64,000 nucleotides of DNA from an uncultured Methylococcaceae bacterium (GTDB lineage Bacteria; Pseudomonadota; Gammaproteobacteria; Methylococcales; Methylococcaceae). The stretch is taken from the NCBI GenBank assembly GCA_903859815.1, contig CAIOOA010000153.1:1-64000 (forward strand). The letters are read 5' to 3'. How positions within the stretch are numbered: the stretch's first letter is position 1; every line of letters starts with the position of its first letter. The notes under the pieces are model-generated. The model ran no database searches. It was given only the letters and a program-made list of their open reading frames with translations, and had not been told where the DNA came from. This document shows positions 28,704 through 36,646 of the stretch, one piece after another. Position numbers and translations under genes: made by a program.

Positions 28704-28940
28704 ATGATCATTCCTCACCGCGAACTTAGCCCCGAAGCCCTAGCCGGAATAATCGAAGATGTTGTCACCCGAGATGGAACCGATTATGGTGAAGTGGAGA
28801 CTTCATTAGCACAGAAAGTCAATCAAGTTAAATCGCAACTGGATAAGGGCAATTATTTCCTACTGTTTGATACCGAGTTGGAAACCATTGCCATCGTAAC
28901 CAAGGATCAGTTACCCCATTCTCTTTTGATTGATGATTGA
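28704..28940 (+). CDS. yheU: YheU family protein (UPF0270)
   Basis: A 78-residue protein of unknown function. M-I-I-P-H-R-E-L-S-P-E-A-L and the motif R-D-G-T-D-Y-G-E match YheU of E. coli, which begins M-L-I-P-W-Q-D-L-S. The family is small, soluble and widespread in Gammaproteobacteria. The ribosome binding site is poor. It is convergent with yceH, with 10 bases between stop codons. Confidence 0.88.
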   Translation: MIIPHRELSPEALAGIIEDVVTRDGTDYGEVETSLAQKVNQVKSQLDKGNYFLLFDTELETIAIVTKDQLPHSLLIDD

Positions 28941-28950
28941 ATTTCTGAGC

Positions 28951-29622
28951 TTAGAGTGCCTGATTATCGATCAGTTGCTTGACTTGTTGCCTCAGTTCTT
29001 CCATGCCTTTTTGAAGCTCTTGCACTTGTATTTCCAAACTATCCAGCCTCTCACGACGGGTATCGCTGCTTTCAACTTCGCCAACTTCCAATGCCGGTGA
29101 TGTTTGCACAATTGGTTTCCCACTGAACAAATGTGCATAGCGTTGTTCCCGCCTGCCTGGTTCGCGGGGCAGTTTAACCACCAATGGCTCTTCCCGGTTT
29201 GACAAAGCTTCAAGCTCGGCTTCCACTTCACTGACATCGGCAAACTTACACAAACGCTCGGAGCGGGTCCGCAATTCACCCGCAGTTTGAGGGCCGCGAA
29301 GAAACAATTCGCAGATAATGGCTACGGATTTGTCCGAAAGTTTCAGATCGCCGAAGTCGGTGTTACAGAATCGATGCTGATATTTGGTAACCCGGCTGCC
29401 ATAGCCCGAAGCCCTGCTGACCATAAACTTTTTGATCAAACCATCAACCGTGTCTTGCACCGTGGATTCATTCAATTCCATGACAGGGTCGCGATTGGTT
29501 TTTTGGTTGCAGGCGTTGGTCAATGCGTTCAACGACAAAGGGTATTGGTCGGGAGTGGTGATGGACTTTTCGATCAAGCAAGCAATCACACGAGTTTCAT
29601 GTAGGCTGAGATTCATATTCAT
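28951..29622 (-). CDS. yceH: YceH family protein (UPF0502/DUF480)
   Basis: A 223-residue protein with two winged-helix-like modules and a C-terminal coiled coil (residues about 190-220). The start [16 protein letters not shown] and [12 protein letters not shown] are diagnostic of DUF480. Function is unknown. A second ATG two codons in is possible. Confidence 0.92.
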   Translation of the reverse strand: MNMNLSLHETRVIACLIEKSITTPDQYPLSLNALTNACNQKTNRDPVMELNESTVQDTVDGLIKKFMVSRASGYGSRVTKYQHRFCNTDFGDLKLSDKSVAIICELFLRGPQTAGELRTRSERLCKFADVSEVEAELEALSNREEPLVVKLPREPGRREQRYAHLFSGKPIVQTSPALEVGEVESSDTRRERLDSLEIQVQELQKGMEELRQQVKQLIDNQAL

Positions 29623-30090
29623 GGTGACAACCCATTAAAAAAAATTGCGCCAATTATCCCATGATTCAAGCCGGCTTGCTAAAGCAATGGGCAGAAAATA
29701 CACAACAATGCCTTTGGAGCGTGCATCAGTTGTCTTGGCAACCCGACAATGGCTGCAATGTTGTCGTTAATTGGCGACGCTGATTGGATGGCATTGGTTT
29801 CTCATTATGCACCTTGCTGATTCAAATAATAATTACAATAAGGTATGTTGTCGCTCCTTTAAATCTTCCCGTCTTGCTGGTTGCCATACGGCGACACTCG
29901 AATGCTTACTATTATTTTGGAAAAATCAATCAAATCTATCAAATAGATACGAAATTGTGCCTAACAAAAGGCAGTTTAGCCTAATAACAACAATCCTGCG
30001 TACATTCTATGATTATTGTTTCCGCTTGCACCAAGACTGATAACCTGTTTTCAGCCATATTTCTATTTGAGCCCTAGTATTAATGGCATG
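29623..30090. other. Gap of about 470 bases, possible small frame only
   Basis: AT-rich region between yceH and the pyrophosphatase-like gene. A 40-codon frame at 29661-29783 (plus) begins MIQAGLLKQW and looks protein-like in composition, but has no ribosome binding site and no family I know. It may be the remnant of a lost gene. Nothing else stands out. Confidence 0.45.
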
Positions 30091-30092
30091 AT

Positions 30093-30182
30093 TCCTGTGT
30101 CACTGAATAGGGGGGTTCGCTGCTTTGCAATGATGAGGTCATTGAAAGCAGTGAATCCACTTTTTTAAACTGAGTTACAGGA
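30093..30182 (+). promoter_or_regulatory. Structured 5' leader that can pair with the ribosome binding site
   Basis: A near-perfect hairpin joins 30116-30133 (TTCGCTGCTTTGCAATGA) with 30139-30155 (TCATTGAAAGCAGTGAA). An outer pair, TCCTGT (30093-30098) with ACAGGA (30177-30182), can cover the Shine-Dalgarno ACAGGAG of the gene at 30192. No known riboswitch class is recognised. Confidence 0.5.
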
Positions 30183-30191
30183 GTTTGTGTT

Positions 30192-30902
30192 ATGAAACGT
30201 ATACTCATATTTGTTTTATTTTTGATTAGTTCGCTCTCAACCAGCGTTTGGGCTCTTGACGATGTCAGATGTGGCGAGTTGCTGCCAAAAGGATTGGTTT
30301 TTTCAAAAGATTGCCTGTCCGTTGTGGGCACTGGCAAGCTCAACTTGTATACGCTGCCTTCCAAGACATCCACAGGCATGGTCAATGCTCTGGTCACCAT
30401 GCCTGCGGGAACCAATGCCAAGTGGGTGGTGGATAAGGCATCGGGTACTTTAAAGGTTGAGACTGCCAGTTTAGGCATAGTCATTGGGGGAGGAACCGCC
30501 CCTTCGCAGCCCGTTATTATCAACTACCTCGGACAAGTCGCCAATTACGGCATAGTGCCTAACTCGTTATCTCCGTATGATGGCTTGCCACTCGACATTT
30601 TAGTCCTAGGTGGTCCAAGGCTCAGAGGTTCAGTCACTCCGGTCAAGCTAATTGGAGCGATTCAATTGACAGATGCGTGGGGTTCAGTAACTCACAAATT
30701 GTTGGCTGTGTTGCCGGGAACGTACTTGGGTGATAACGTTAATGATTTAGACGGCTTGGATGCCGTTGCACCTGGGGTCAAAACCATAGTCCAAACTTGG
30801 TTGGAAAATGCCTCTGGTGTACCATTGACTGCGACGATCTTAGACTTAGGGACTGCCTATGCTGTTTTGGATGCATCGGTTCCCATAGTGCTTGGAAACT
30901 AA
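30192..30902 (+). CDS. Secreted inorganic pyrophosphatase-like protein, probably not catalytic
   Basis: A 236-residue protein with an N-terminal signal peptide (cleavage near A-L-D-D). The body follows family I soluble pyrophosphatase: M-P-A-G-T-N-A-K-W-V-V-D-K, then A-N-Y-G-I-V-P-N-S-L, S-P-Y-D-G-L-P-L-D-I-L-V-L, R-G-S-V-x-P-V, I-Q-L-T-D and K-L-L-A-V. Against E. coli Ppa the K29, Y55, D65, D70 and D97 positions are kept, but E20, E31, R43, D67 and D102 appear replaced (T, V, none, L, V/T). Pyrophosphatases are normally cytoplasmic, so export plus lost ligands suggests a binding or structural role. GGAG precedes the ATG by nine bases inside a structured leader. Confidence 0.72.
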   Translation: MKRILIFVLFLISSLSTSVWALDDVRCGELLPKGLVFSKDCLSVVGTGKLNLYTLPSKTSTGMVNALVTMPAGTNAKWVVDKASGTLKVETASLGIVIGGGTAPSQPVIINYLGQVANYGIVPNSLSPYDGLPLDILVLGGPRLRGSVTPVKLIGAIQLTDAWGSVTHKLLAVLPGTYLGDNVNDLDGLDAVAPGVKTIVQTWLENASGVPLTATILDLGTAYAVLDASVPIVLGN

Positions 30903-31088
30903 TGGGGTTCAATGACTGACTGGTTTTTGATTTCCTGATTGAGTATGTTGACATACCAAAACAAAGAATAAGTCGAAGATCAGGCAGGGGTAAACACAAG
31001 GCGTTCGTGCTGGTTATAAACTGGATTTCAAACAGATGGCTAAGGGGAAGGCTATCACAACGCGGACGCCTTGATTAATTGGTTCTTT

Positions 31089-32618
31089 TCATTTTCCCGG
31101 CAATGCTTTTTTGAAACCACCTACCATCATGCGACCGGCATTGCCCAATTGTCGCAGGATTAATTCCCACCTTTCCCGTTCAAATCCATCTTTTAAGCAA
31201 CGCAGATAGCGCGACCTCCGAGCTTGAGGCAGTTGGGACGCGATGACCGCCCAAACCGCTTCAATATTCCATTCATCACCCGATTTAAAGCAAACCGCCT
31301 GCACCTGTTCCAATGGGATGAAAAGGGTTTCGGCAACATGTTCCATGCATAAACGTATTTGGCTTTCCTTGCTGCTTGAAGCTTGCTCGAAATTATAAGG
31401 TGGGTTCCATTCGCGGCTTGGACGAAGCAAGTCGATATGGGTGAGAACCACAATCACTGGCGGGGGAACTCGGTCTGGCGTTTTCGCATACAAAATGCGC
31501 AAAGATTCAAGAAATTGACGGTCGGCTGCTCGTCCGGCTTGAACGGCGGAGCAAACCAGCAACACAAGGTCCACCATTTGCAGTTCTGCCAAGTTTTCCT
31601 CCACCCAAGTGACATGGTCGCCATAGCCAGGACTATCGAAAATGATGCCGAGCAGTTCCCCCTCCTGTTCCAACCGATAGGGCAATAGAACTCGGGTTGA
31701 GGGCAATACATCTATGGGCGATTGCAATTGCCCGAACAAAGCATTGATAAGGCTGGATTTCCCTGCCTTGGTTTGGCCTGCCACGAGTATGCGCAGCGGT
31801 TCTTCCAACTGACTCTGCTGCAAGGCATCCGCGTTTTTCAAATCTTTGACCGATTGAAGGCTGATGTTTCCATGCTGGTTTGGGCTCATCCATAATTCCC
31901 CGCTGTACAGCAAGATGGCGTAATGCCCCAATCTTCTTGCCAAGGACTGCAACAGCCATTTTTCCAAATCACCCAGCGGGTAGCGGACGACACGCTTAAA
32001 CAAGGCCATGCGCGACTTCTGCATAATGGCGGAAATGGGGCTTGCCAACATCCAGCTTATATCGCCCAAGACGCCCAAACTTTTCAGTTTTTCCTTCCAA
32101 CGCCATAACACCAAACCATCTTGGATGCTGATGAGGTGGCTGGCAGGGACTTGACTGGTCAACAACTCGCGCATGTCATGACTGACGCGCTCAATCATGA
32201 GCAAAATGCTAGGCAAAGGCACCTCCAGTTCTGCCGCTTCCGAGCTTTGGTTGAACTGTTTTGCCACTTGCGAAATGATGCGCCTTGCCAAACTCATCAA
32301 CTGGGCAGGGTCGCTGAGCGGATAATCGGATGGACTCAAGGACTCGGCAATTTTTTCGACCACTGCCCAAGCCTCCTCGGCAGCAGGCGAAACCAATCGT
32401 TCAGGATGAAATTCTGGAAATTTCGAGAAGTGTGAGACCTGCTGTTTGTTCAACCATAGCCCCGCCAAGCCTGACGCGCATAAAACAGCCAGAGCAATCC
32501 CGGCAAATGGATAGAATAGACCCTGCTGGCAAAGCCAGAAAACCCCTAACCCGGCCAACAATAGCAATAGAAAAAAGGCCACGAAGACCCACACAAACCA
32601 AAACCAAAGATTCCACAT
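31089..32618 (-). CDS. Membrane-anchored GTPase (dynamin/Era-like P-loop)
   Basis: A 509-residue protein with two N-terminal membrane helices (about residues 5-30 and 36-55), a helical region, then a GTPase domain: G1 GQTKAGKSSL near residue 281, G3 D-S-P-G-Y-G near 327 and G4 T-H-I-D near 392. It belongs to the broad YfjP/YeeP/Era-like group found with other GTPases. The exact family is not clear to me. It directly follows the second GTPase gene (two bases apart), so both are probably made together. It would act at the inner membrane facing the cytoplasm. Confidence 0.8.
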   Translation of the reverse strand: MWNLWFWFVWVFVAFFLLLLLAGLGVFWLCQQGLFYPFAGIALAVLCASGLAGLWLNKQQVSHFSKFPEFHPERLVSPAAEEAWAVVEKIAESLSPSDYPLSDPAQLMSLARRIISQVAKQFNQSSEAAELEVPLPSILLMIERVSHDMRELLTSQVPASHLISIQDGLVLWRWKEKLKSLGVLGDISWMLASPISAIMQKSRMALFKRVVRYPLGDLEKWLLQSLARRLGHYAILLYSGELWMSPNQHGNISLQSVKDLKNADALQQSQLEEPLRILVAGQTKAGKSSLINALFGQLQSPIDVLPSTRVLLPYRLEQEGELLGIIFDSPGYGDHVTWVEENLAELQMVDLVLLVCSAVQAGRAADRQFLESLRILYAKTPDRVPPPVIVVLTHIDLLRPSREWNPPYNFEQASSSKESQIRLCMEHVAETLFIPLEQVQAVCFKSGDEWNIEAVWAVIASQLPQARRSRYLRCLKDGFERERWELILRQLGNAGRMMVGGFKKALPGK

Positions 32619-32620
32619 AG

Positions 32621-33835
32621 TCAGGTGTCCACCCCTTCCATTGAGCGGGACAAAATCGCCCCGCCTCGCTTAAATTCTTCCCGGTAAAGTGCATGCAACA
32701 TTTTGGCAGAAAATACATGCCCCCTCAGCGTGCCAGCGAAATACAGGCAAAACACCCGGCCCAGCGCATAAGTCACCGTGGCCGTGTATATCCCCGCCAC
32801 GCCTAAGGCGACGGTTTGACCATAAACGGGGATCAGCTTAGCCAACTCCCTGCCCCCTACCCCGGCTAAAGCACCCATACCGGCGGCACTACTGACTTCG
32901 GTGACGCTTTTCACAGTCAAGGTCAAGCCATAAATCGAAGCAATGCTGTGGAAAAGTTTGGCTTGGATCGCGACGGTCGTTGTCAAGCTCACTGCGGGAA
33001 TGGGGATTGCCGCCGCCAAACCGGCAGCAACGGCAAAGCCGATGATATGAGGGTGGGCTTTTTTGGCATAATCATCGTTAAGCAAGTGGCGCTGTTCGCT
33101 TTGACGAAACAGGGCAAGCAAACCTAACGGAAATGTTTCTTCGATGGTATGCCATAGATTTTCGATCCCGTAATCGGCAGGTTTGTAACCATCTTCTTCC
33201 AGCGTGAAATCTAGCGGGACGAAATGATCGCCCAAGCCATCGAAAAGTTCACGTTGCTTGAGTAGCGACCTTGACAACCCGTTAGGAACCGCTAATTCGA
33301 ACGGAGCCTGATGAAATGGGTACGGCATCACATGTTCCATTGCCCGGTTGGGATAACCTTCGTGGAGATGGGTTTGGGCGACGATTACCGGCCAGTCAGG
33401 GTGTTGTTTGCGGATTTTACGCACCGCCTCGATGACGCAATCTTGTTGATGATCCATCGCCTTGACGACGACAATTAGCAAATGGGCCTGCTGTTCGCAC
33501 CAGCCCATATCGTCAGCGGGGTCATAATCGGTCTCAGCCAGGCCGCGTGTATCCAAAAAACGAACAAACGCCGTTTGGCGATCTGGATATTCGTAAAATC
33601 CTGCGGAAGCGGTGCAAGCTTGGAAGCCATTGCCAATCTCGGCGAGGCTGGACCCGGTCAGCACCCGGATAATGGATGTTTTGCCGCTTTGAGCCTTGCC
33701 CAACAGCCAAAATACCGGAATGGGCAGGTGTTGCCGCACCTCTTTGAGTCTGGCATTCAATTCATCTTCGGACAGGGAGGGATGCATAATCTGGCTGATC
33801 CACTTGCCCCAACCCTGGCGGGTGAATACCTTCAT
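32621..33835 (-). CDS. GTPase with hydrophobic C-terminal domain (YcjF/DUF697-like)
   Basis: A 404-residue protein. The P-loop GKAQSGKTSI lies near residue 45 and the G3 motif D-T-R-G near 94. The G4 motif is not a clear N/T-K-x-D (A-Q-T-H-L-H instead). The C-terminal 150 residues have two hydrophobic stretches (A-A-G-L-A-A-A-I-P-I-P and G-V-A-G-I-Y-T-A-T-V), like the membrane-inserting DUF697 region of YcjF. The start is ATG at 33835, five bases after... the creA-like stop codon region, with a weak ribosome binding site. A TTG six codons upstream is possible. It is paired with the membrane GTPase on its 3' side. Confidence 0.8.
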   Translation of the reverse strand: MKVFTRQGWGKWISQIMHPSLSEDELNARLKEVRQHLPIPVFWLLGKAQSGKTSIIRVLTGSSLAEIGNGFQACTASAGFYEYPDRQTAFVRFLDTRGLAETDYDPADDMGWCEQQAHLLIVVVKAMDHQQDCVIEAVRKIRKQHPDWPVIVAQTHLHEGYPNRAMEHVMPYPFHQAPFELAVPNGLSRSLLKQRELFDGLGDHFVPLDFTLEEDGYKPADYGIENLWHTIEETFPLGLLALFRQSEQRHLLNDDYAKKAHPHIIGFAVAAGLAAAIPIPAVSLTTTVAIQAKLFHSIASIYGLTLTVKSVTEVSSAAGMGALAGVGGRELAKLIPVYGQTVALGVAGIYTATVTYALGRVFCLYFAGTLRGHVFSAKMLHALYREEFKRGGAILSRSMEGVDT

Positions 33836-33837
33836 GT

Positions 33838-34314
33838 TTACCGCACACCCCAAGGCATGACCGGCACGGTAGAGATGCTATTGCTCGGCGTTCCTTTGAT
33901 GATCTTACGGCTAATGGCGAGATAGACTAAAGTATTGTGCTTCTGATCCCAAAGCCGGGTAATATCGGTTGACTTGAAGAAAAGGGAAGTCCCTTCGGAA
34001 AATACCTTTTCGCTCGCTGGCATGGGTGATAGCAGAGTGATTGGGCCGGTTTGTCGGCAAGCCAAGGAAAACTGCGCGGGATCTTCCGCCAAGCCCAGTC
34101 CGCCGGAAATGCCACCTGCGTAGGCTTGGCTGACATGGCAAGTGACACCGGAAATTTTAGGGTCCTCGAAGGCTTGCACACAAACCTTGTTATTGGCCCC
34201 CACCAATTTCCATGTCGTGGTGACACAGCCAATTTCATCCGCGTTTGCCAAACTTCCATGGCTTAGAAGGGGGATTAAGCTGAGGATAATAGTGGGGATT
34301 CTTAGTTTGTTCAT
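33838..34314 (-). CDS. creA: CreA family protein
   Basis: A 158-residue exported protein. The signal peptide ends near A-N-A-D, and the mature part begins E-I-G-C-V-T-T-T-W-K-L-V-G-A-N-N-K. The segments V-Q-A-F-E-D-P-K-I-S-G-V-T-C-H-V-S and L-A-E-D-P are typical of CreA, a conserved periplasmic protein of unknown function. The ATG at 34314 is taken. An ATG six codons upstream gives a worse signal peptide. It lies between PP2C and the GTPases on the same strand. Confidence 0.88.
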   Translation of the reverse strand: MNKLRIPTIILSLIPLLSHGSLANADEIGCVTTTWKLVGANNKVCVQAFEDPKISGVTCHVSQAYAGGISGGLGLAEDPAQFSLACRQTGPITLLSPMPASEKVFSEGTSLFFKSTDITRLWDQKHNTLVYLAISRKIIKGTPSNSISTVPVMPWGVR

Positions 34315-34461
34315 GTTTGTCTGTTCTCTCATTCGTCGTAGTGGATTGCCCGAATTAGACTATAAAGCCGGGACATGTTTCCCAACCATCATATCAATTG
34401 ACCGACATGACCGACACGGCCCAGTGCTGGGCTGGTCGATGAACCGGTAAAAGAACAGGCG

Positions 34462-35190
34462 CTAAGCTTCGGGTGTAACCAAAATCACCGTCACATTATC
34501 TGACCCGCCAGCGACGAGCGCTGCGGCAATCAAATTGCCTACGCGCTGAGCATTGTCCTCGGTCTCCGCCAAAATCGAACTTATCGACTCATCGTCGACT
34601 TCGCCAGTCAAACCATCGCTGCACAATAGCAGGGTTTCTCCCAAGGACAAATCCCCTTCGACTACATCCACTTTGATCGTTTTACCGTCTATGCCCCCCA
34701 CACCTAAGCCCTGAGAGATTAAATTCCGGGAGGGGTGGGTGGCAACTTCTGCTTCGCTGATTAAGCCTTGGTCCAACAAGAGTTGGACATAAGAATGGTC
34801 TTTGGACAAACGCTGCAAATCCGCGCCATTCCAGCAATAGGCCCGACTGTCCCCGACCCAACCGATTTGATAATGCAGGTCTTCCAGCTTCAAGGCCACC
34901 ACCGTAGTGCCCATGTTCCAGCCGCCCTTGCCCTGTCCGGTTGCGTTACGGATAGCCGTATGCGCTTGCTGGATGGCATCCGATAGGTTGTTGCCAAGTT
35001 TTAAACTTGTCGGAATTTCTTCGATGGCGAGGGCGCTAGCGACTTCACCCGCATGATGACCGCCCATCCCATCAGCCACAATCCACAAGCCCATTGTGGA
35101 ATCCGCGAACAAGGCATCTTCATTGGCTTCGCGCACCAAACCAGTGTGAGTTTCATAGGCTGCGTTGATGTTTATTTTTGAATTCTGCAT
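34462..35190 (-). CDS. PP2C-type protein serine/threonine phosphatase
   Basis: A soluble 242-residue metal-dependent phosphatase (PPM family, PstP/Stp1 type). Metal-site motifs are visible: R-E-x-N-E-D, A-D-G-M-G-G-H-H-A-G-E, G-D-S-R-A-Y, C-S-D-G-L-T and G-S-D-N-V-T. The start is ATG at 35190, because GAGAGAAG precedes it directly. It would dephosphorylate Ser/Thr residues, but no Ser/Thr kinase gene is present in the window. It is divergent from the lipoprotein-DUF2760-Hsp70 genes, with a shared 280-base promoter region. Confidence 0.92.
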   Translation of the reverse strand: MQNSKININAAYETHTGLVREANEDALFADSTMGLWIVADGMGGHHAGEVASALAIEEIPTSLKLGNNLSDAIQQAHTAIRNATGQGKGGWNMGTTVVALKLEDLHYQIGWVGDSRAYCWNGADLQRLSKDHSYVQLLLDQGLISEAEVATHPSRNLISQGLGVGGIDGKTIKVDVVEGDLSLGETLLLCSDGLTGEVDDESISSILAETEDNAQRVGNLIAAALVAGGSDNVTVILVTPEA

Positions 35191-35470
35191 TTCTTCTCTC
35201 GTTATACCCATACACTTGATGATTTGCTTCGCGCATCGACACTTGAATTAGTTAAAATTAGTGCCATATTAGGCTTTTAGGCATTGAATTCCGACTCTCG
35301 ATGAGAACGGCAAGCCGGATTTGACACTACAAAGTAGAATATACAATCGACACTCTCTAGCCAGATAAACATTCTAGCGTAGTTTAAACGGTAAGATTTC
35401 TTGCAATCGAAGAATATAGCGTAAAATCAACATCCATAATAACCAACCCAGCCAAACTGGAGAAATCCCA

Positions 35471-35941
35471 TTGTTTAAGACTCTATCACTTGCCATTTTT
35501 ATTGGTTTGATTTTCGTAGGCTGCCAATCCAAACAGGGAAAGGAGAACCCAACAGCCAGCAATACCCAGCCAATCCAGACGGATTCGGCTCCAATCGATC
35601 AAGAATGGAAGCCTTCCACCTTGTCCGATGCCACCATTGCCAATGCCAATACCGCAGTGCTGAACTATAACAAATGCTTGACCACGGAAACTAAAGCCAG
35701 GGCAGCCGATAGGGGAGACCCGCGTGCCATTACCAATACCATACTAAAAAGTTGTGAGAGTTTATTGTCTGCCATCAAGACCGCTTTTGATGCGGAAAAT
35801 GTTCCCGCTGTCATCAGCGAGCGTTACATGCGTAAAACCCGTAGCCATGGCCTTCAAGCTGTCTTGCGAACCGTCATGGGTGTCCATGCCGAGCGAGCAG
35901 GTAATGAGGCAGAAGCTGCCGCCAAAGGCGCAACCCATTAA
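35471..35941 (+). CDS. Predicted lipoprotein of unknown function
   Basis: A 156-residue protein starting at TTG with GGAGAA seven bases upstream. It has a signal peptide with lipobox F-V-G-C, a disordered Gln/Thr/Ser-rich linker and then a helical domain containing two cysteines (N-K-C-L and K-S-C-E-S). I do not recognise a family. It heads the plus-strand run with DUF2760 and Hsp70, 36 bases before the next start codon, so it is likely part of that operon. Confidence 0.72.
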   Translation: MFKTLSLAIFIGLIFVGCQSKQGKENPTASNTQPIQTDSAPIDQEWKPSTLSDATIANANTAVLNYNKCLTTETKARAADRGDPRAITNTILKSCESLLSAIKTAFDAENVPAVISERYMRKTRSHGLQAVLRTVMGVHAERAGNEAEAAAKGATH

Positions 35942-35977
35942 CCACAAATCAAAACGCTCAACCCATTGAGGAGCCTA

Positions 35978-36646
35978 ATGAATATAGACCTTACCCTGAT
36001 TCCTAGCACGTTCGATGCAGTCCATGCCGGATTGCTCGCCACTGTCGCCGGATTGTTGCTGCTGCAAATTCTATTACTGACGTTTGCTGTCATAGCCATG
36101 CTTAGGAGGCGCGAAACAACGTCCGAAGCTAAAACCATTACGATAGAGAAAGTCGTCGAAACCGCACCAAAGCCGGTTGCCCCAAAGCCAGTCGCGGCAG
36201 AAATCAAACCTGAACCTAAGCCGGAACCGGCGCGAGTGAAGCCGGAAACGGTCTACATCAAGGAATACACCCCGGATGCGGCACTGCAATTGTTGGGCTT
36301 GCTGCAAAAAGAAGCCCGCTTCATTGATTTTGCCCAAGAAGATGTCAGCCAATATACAGATGCCGACATTGGGGCGGCGGCTAGGGTGGTGCATGAGGGT
36401 TGCCGAAAAGTGTTGCGACAACATTTTGAACTGGAATCCGTGCGCACTGAAGCTGAAGGCAAGCGCATTACCCTACCCAAGGGTTTCGATGCCGGCAGCA
36501 TTCGCATCACCGGCAATATCGTCGGTCAGGCCCCATTCAACGGTACTTTGGTGCATCGCGGTTGGAAGGCGACCGAGGTTAAATTGCCCAAAATCACTGA
36601 AGGCCATGATGTCAAAATTGTCGCCCCGGCGGAGGTTGAGCTATGA
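35978..36646 (+). CDS. DUF2760 membrane protein
   Basis: A 222-residue protein with one membrane helix near residues 18-42, a Pro/Glu/Lys-rich linker (K-P-V-A-P-K-P-V-A) and a C-terminal DUF2760 domain (Q-L-L-G-L-L-Q-K-E-A-R-F-I-D-F and Y-T-D-A-D-I-G-A-A-A-R-V-V-H-E-G-C). GAGGAG stands four bases before the ATG at 35978. The last four bases (ATGA) overlap the Hsp70 start, implying coupled translation. DUF2760 genes next to Hsp70 genes are a known neighbour pattern. The function is unknown, perhaps anchoring the chaperone at the membrane (inference). Confidence 0.85.
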   Translation: MNIDLTLIPSTFDAVHAGLLATVAGLLLLQILLLTFAVIAMLRRRETTSEAKTITIEKVVETAPKPVAPKPVAAEIKPEPKPEPARVKPETVYIKEYTPDAALQLLGLLQKEARFIDFAQEDVSQYTDADIGAAARVVHEGCRKVLRQHFELESVRTEAEGKRITLPKGFDAGSIRITGNIVGQAPFNGTLVHRGWKATEVKLPKITEGHDVKIVAPAEVEL

